A DNA stretch of 17,995 bases from JAGTVG01 sp964389805 (GTDB taxonomy: Bacteria; Bacteroidota; Bacteroidia; Cytophagales; Cyclobacteriaceae). Both the position numbers and the translations under genes were made by a program. The DNA lies in NCBI GenBank assembly GCA_964389805.1, contig CAYMFU010000341.1, forward strand, positions 1-17,995. The letters are read 5' to 3'. The notes beneath the pieces were generated by a model, which was not told the origin of the DNA, did not search any database, and saw only the letters and a program-made list of their open reading frames with translations. Below, in pieces: positions 16,097 to 17,995 of this stretch (the stretch's first letter is position 1; each line of letters opens with the position of its first letter).

Positions 16097-17371
16097 ATGA
16101 AAATTAGCAGCAAAATATATCCAGCTATCCTTTTTACTGTTTTTTTAACAATTTCCTTTCTGTTAACGGGATTTCGATTGAATGATGATGTTGATGTAAT
16201 TAAAGCGGGAGCCTCAAAGGTAATTATAACACCCGCTGAACCTGTAAGAATGAGCGGTTATGCTGCACGATCTGAACCTTTTAAAGGTGTTCATGATGAT
16301 ATCTTTGCTAGCGCAGTGGTTTTTGACAATGGGCAATCAAAGGCCTGTATTATTACTGCGGATGTAATTGGATTTTCGCATGAATATGTGGATGAAACGA
16401 AAAGCATGATCGAAAAGGAGACAGGTATTTTAGCAACCAATATACTTATTACGGCAGCCCATAACCATGGTGGACCCACGACAAGTGCTTATGGAGGGGA
16501 CCCAACAAAAAGCGAGGAAGAGTATGTTGCGGCACTGAAGAAAAAAATGGTTCAGATCGTTAAAGAATCTGACGAAAAGCTGCAACCTGTTAAAATTGGT
16601 GTCGCAAAAGGGACCTGTAAAATGAACGTGAACCGGAGAGCCAGGCATGCTGAAGGAGGTATATGGCTGGGAAGAAATCCTGAAGGGATTTGTGATAACG
16701 AAGTGGGCGTGATCCGTCTTGATGCCATGGATGGAAAAACCATTGGATTGTTAGTGAACTGGCCCTGTCACGCTACTACAGGAGGTCAGGAAAACTATAT
16801 GATTACCGGGGATTGGCCCGGAGCAGCCGCCCGGGAAGTTGAGAAGGCCTATCCGGATGCAATCGTGCTGGTCAGTGCCGGGGCTTCAGGAGATATCAAT
16901 CCAATATATGGTCCGAATAATAATTTTAATGATATCGACGCCATTGGTCAGACCCTGGCCTCAGAAGTAATCCGGATCTGTGCTGATGCTGAAACATATA
17001 CCATGAAAGATCTTACAGTAAGCAACCAGGTAATCAAAGCGTCTGGTAAAAAAACCAGTGATTCCAGAATGCCGGATGTTTCCCTTGATCCCGGACCGGA
17101 AGTTGATATCCGGGTAAGCTCATTAAAAATAGGCACTATTCTTATTGCGGGTATCTCAGGTGAACTTATGAATGAAATTGGATTACAGGTGAAAGGAGAA
17201 TCCCCGTACAAGAACACATTTATTTATACACACTGTAACGGGAACAGCGGATATCTGTGTACGGATGTCGCTTATAAAGAAGGAGGTTATGAACCGATGG
17301 TCTCCAGAACAATGCCCGGAACCGAAAAGCAGATCAGTGGTACTTTTAAGGAAATAAATAACGAATTATAG
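16097..17371 (+). CDS. Exported neutral/alkaline ceramidase-family protein with altered nucleophile motif
   Basis: The protein has 424 residues. The N-terminal hydrophobic segment (about 9-26) is a signal peptide or anchor. The rest matches the catalytic domain of neutral/alkaline non-lysosomal ceramidases: VIITPAEPVRMSGY (42-55), TAAHNHGGP (119-127), NWPCHATTGG (221-230), GDWPGAAAREVEK (238-250), SAGASGDINP (260-269), ISGELMNEIG and NGNSGYLCT. His122, His225, Glu356 and a Tyr near 386 are the likely zinc ligands by analogy with the Pseudomonas enzyme. The conserved amidase hexapeptide GDVSPN, whose Ser is the nucleophile, reads GDINPI here, so Asn replaces Ser. The C-terminal immunoglobulin-like domain of true ceramidases is absent. 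Hydrolysis of ceramide is therefore doubtful; a different amide or ester substrate is possible. It follows the CE4-GH3 gene by 60 bp, probably in one operon. Confidence 0.85.
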   Translation: MKISSKIYPAILFTVFLTISFLLTGFRLNDDVDVIKAGASKVIITPAEPVRMSGYAARSEPFKGVHDDIFASAVVFDNGQSKACIITADVIGFSHEYVDETKSMIEKETGILATNILITAAHNHGGPTTSAYGGDPTKSEEEYVAALKKKMVQIVKESDEKLQPVKIGVAKGTCKMNVNRRARHAEGGIWLGRNPEGICDNEVGVIRLDAMDGKTIGLLVNWPCHATTGGQENYMITGDWPGAAAREVEKAYPDAIVLVSAGASGDINPIYGPNNNFNDIDAIGQTLASEVIRICADAETYTMKDLTVSNQVIKASGKKTSDSRMPDVSLDPGPEVDIRVSSLKIGTILIAGISGELMNEIGLQVKGESPYKNTFIYTHCNGNSGYLCTDVAYKEGGYEPMVSRTMPGTEKQISGTFKEINNEL

Positions 17372-17755
17372 TAGTATTTGGGTGCAATCATAAAGAACTG
17401 AAAAAGGTATTTAAGCTAGGTTATATTAAAAATTTGGGTGGTGACCAGAAATTAGGATTGATAAATTATGGCATAGTAATCCTTAAACTTGTGATCAGTG
17501 TTTGAATTAAGAATTTTAAACATAGAGTATAAGGCATAATTATTGCAGATATTAATCTTTAAATAATATAGACTGATTAAGAGTTTGATGTGGAGATACA
17601 ATTACTTCACAGAACGAGGTAAGATGTAATTCCTGTAAACATAACCGGATTCATTATTGGTCACAAAATTTGATACTTTGAAATGAAAAGAATATAAATT
17701 GTATTAATTTTATGGCAGAACTTAATGCTTTTTTTTAACTGAAAAATTTTTGATC
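17372..17755. other. Intergenic stretch without a recognisable gene
   Basis: These 384 AT-rich bases lie between the ceramidase-like and MORN genes. The only ORFs seen are trivial (13 codons from 17588, 8 codons from 17712). A weak AGGATT/AATCCT inverted repeat lies around 17454-17484 with an 18-base loop and no following T-run. TTGGTCACAA (17657-17666) and ATACTTTG (17673-17680) lie upstream of the MORN start and could belong to its promoter, but the match to the Bacteroidota consensus is imperfect. No RNA gene or clear terminator was found. Confidence 0.5.
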
Positions 17756-17995
17756 ATGAGACTTACGAAACATAAAAACCAAATCTTGATTTTTGCTTTA
17801 AACATTCTGATTACGGGTATTGTATATGCACAGGATGATTGCCAGGTAAAGTTGAAAGCAATCTCAGGATCATATGAAGGCGGTTGTAAAAAAGGATTGG
17901 CTGAAGGACAAGGTACTGCAAAGGGAGAGGACACATATATCGGCGACTTTAAAAAGGGATTACCTCATGGTTCGGGAACCTATACCTGGTCGAGT
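17756..17995 (+). CDS. Secreted MORN-repeat protein (N-terminal 80 residues, cut by window edge)
   Basis: An ATG at 17756 opens a frame that runs to the window end without a stop (80 codons). It starts with a Sec signal peptide (LIFALNILITGIVYAQ, cleavage near residue 26). Two MORN-type units follow, recognisable by the YxGxxxxGxxxGxG pattern: GSYEGGCKKGLAEGQGT and TYIGDFKKGLPHGSGTY. MORN repeats form beta-hairpin arrays that contact lipids or proteins; in Bacteroidota they often occur in exported proteins of unknown role. Total length and any C-terminal domain are unknown. It is 384 bp from the preceding gene, so it is likely transcribed separately and not part of the glycan gene block. The leader has no Shine-Dalgarno sequence. 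Confidence 0.75.
   Translation, partial: MRLTKHKNQILIFALNILITGIVYAQDDCQVKLKAISGSYEGGCKKGLAEGQGTAKGEDTYIGDFKKGLPHGSGTYTWSS

Noticed and set aside
17657..17680. Bacteroidota -33/-7 promoter (TTGG and ATACTTTG) for the MORN gene
   Set aside because: The -7 element is off the TAnnTTTG consensus and the spacing is shorter than usual; recorded only within the intergenic entry.
17588..17738. Small peptides of 13 and 8 codons between the ceramidase-like and MORN genes
   Set aside because: They are very short, lack a ribosome-binding site and show no recognisable character.

Overview
The window looks like chromosomal DNA of a member of the Bacteroidota, probably a free-living polysaccharide degrader. 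Four things suggest this: nearly all start codons sit behind AT-rich leaders with no Shine-Dalgarno sequence; one lipoprotein carries a Cys-Ser-Lys-Asp-Asp surface-export signature; almost every product has a Sec or lipoprotein signal; and the enzyme repertoire (GH2, GH18, GH10, CE4-GH3, FG-GAP/UnbV proteins) is typical of that phylum. No SusC/SusD pair, regulator, sulfatase, RNA gene, transposase or CRISPR array is visible, so this is a carbohydrate-active gene neighbourhood and not a complete canonical polysaccharide utilization locus.

Layout. On the minus strand at the left edge is the N-terminal half of a GH2 enzyme resembling mannosylglycoprotein endo-beta-mannosidases. Diverging from it is a tandem pair of very large calcium-loop beta-propeller proteins: a TPR / 7-loop propeller / ASPIC-UnbV lipoprotein, followed after 1 bp by a 14-loop protein with a central UnbV domain. 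Their junction is a 12-bp tandem repeat that offers several start codons. Next comes a probably surface-exposed GH18 lipoprotein. It converges on a minus-strand divergent GH10 enzyme across a 201-bp gap holding four tandem copies of an ACGTAT-centred repeat. A plus-strand block follows: a DegT-type PLP aminotransferase, a CE4 deacetylase fused to GH3, and a neutral-ceramidase-fold protein, with gaps of 32 and 60 bp (probable operon). After 384 bp without a recognisable gene, a secreted MORN-repeat protein runs off the right edge.

How the genes may work together (inference). The exported hydrolases would cut and deacetylate glycans outside the cytoplasm, and the propeller proteins may bind substrate or act as scaffolds. 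The GH2 and GH18 types fit core cleavage of N-glycans or chitin-like chains. GH10, CE4 and GH3 would also fit acetylated xylan. The true substrate cannot be decided from sequence alone. Three of the enzymes depart from textbook active sites: GH3 has Glu at the usual Asp nucleophile position, the ceramidase-like protein has Asn in place of the nucleophilic Ser, and GH10 lacks the usual Glu-Asn-Lys-Trp and Trp-His motifs. The aminotransferase appears to be the only cytoplasmic enzyme in the window and is the least explained member.
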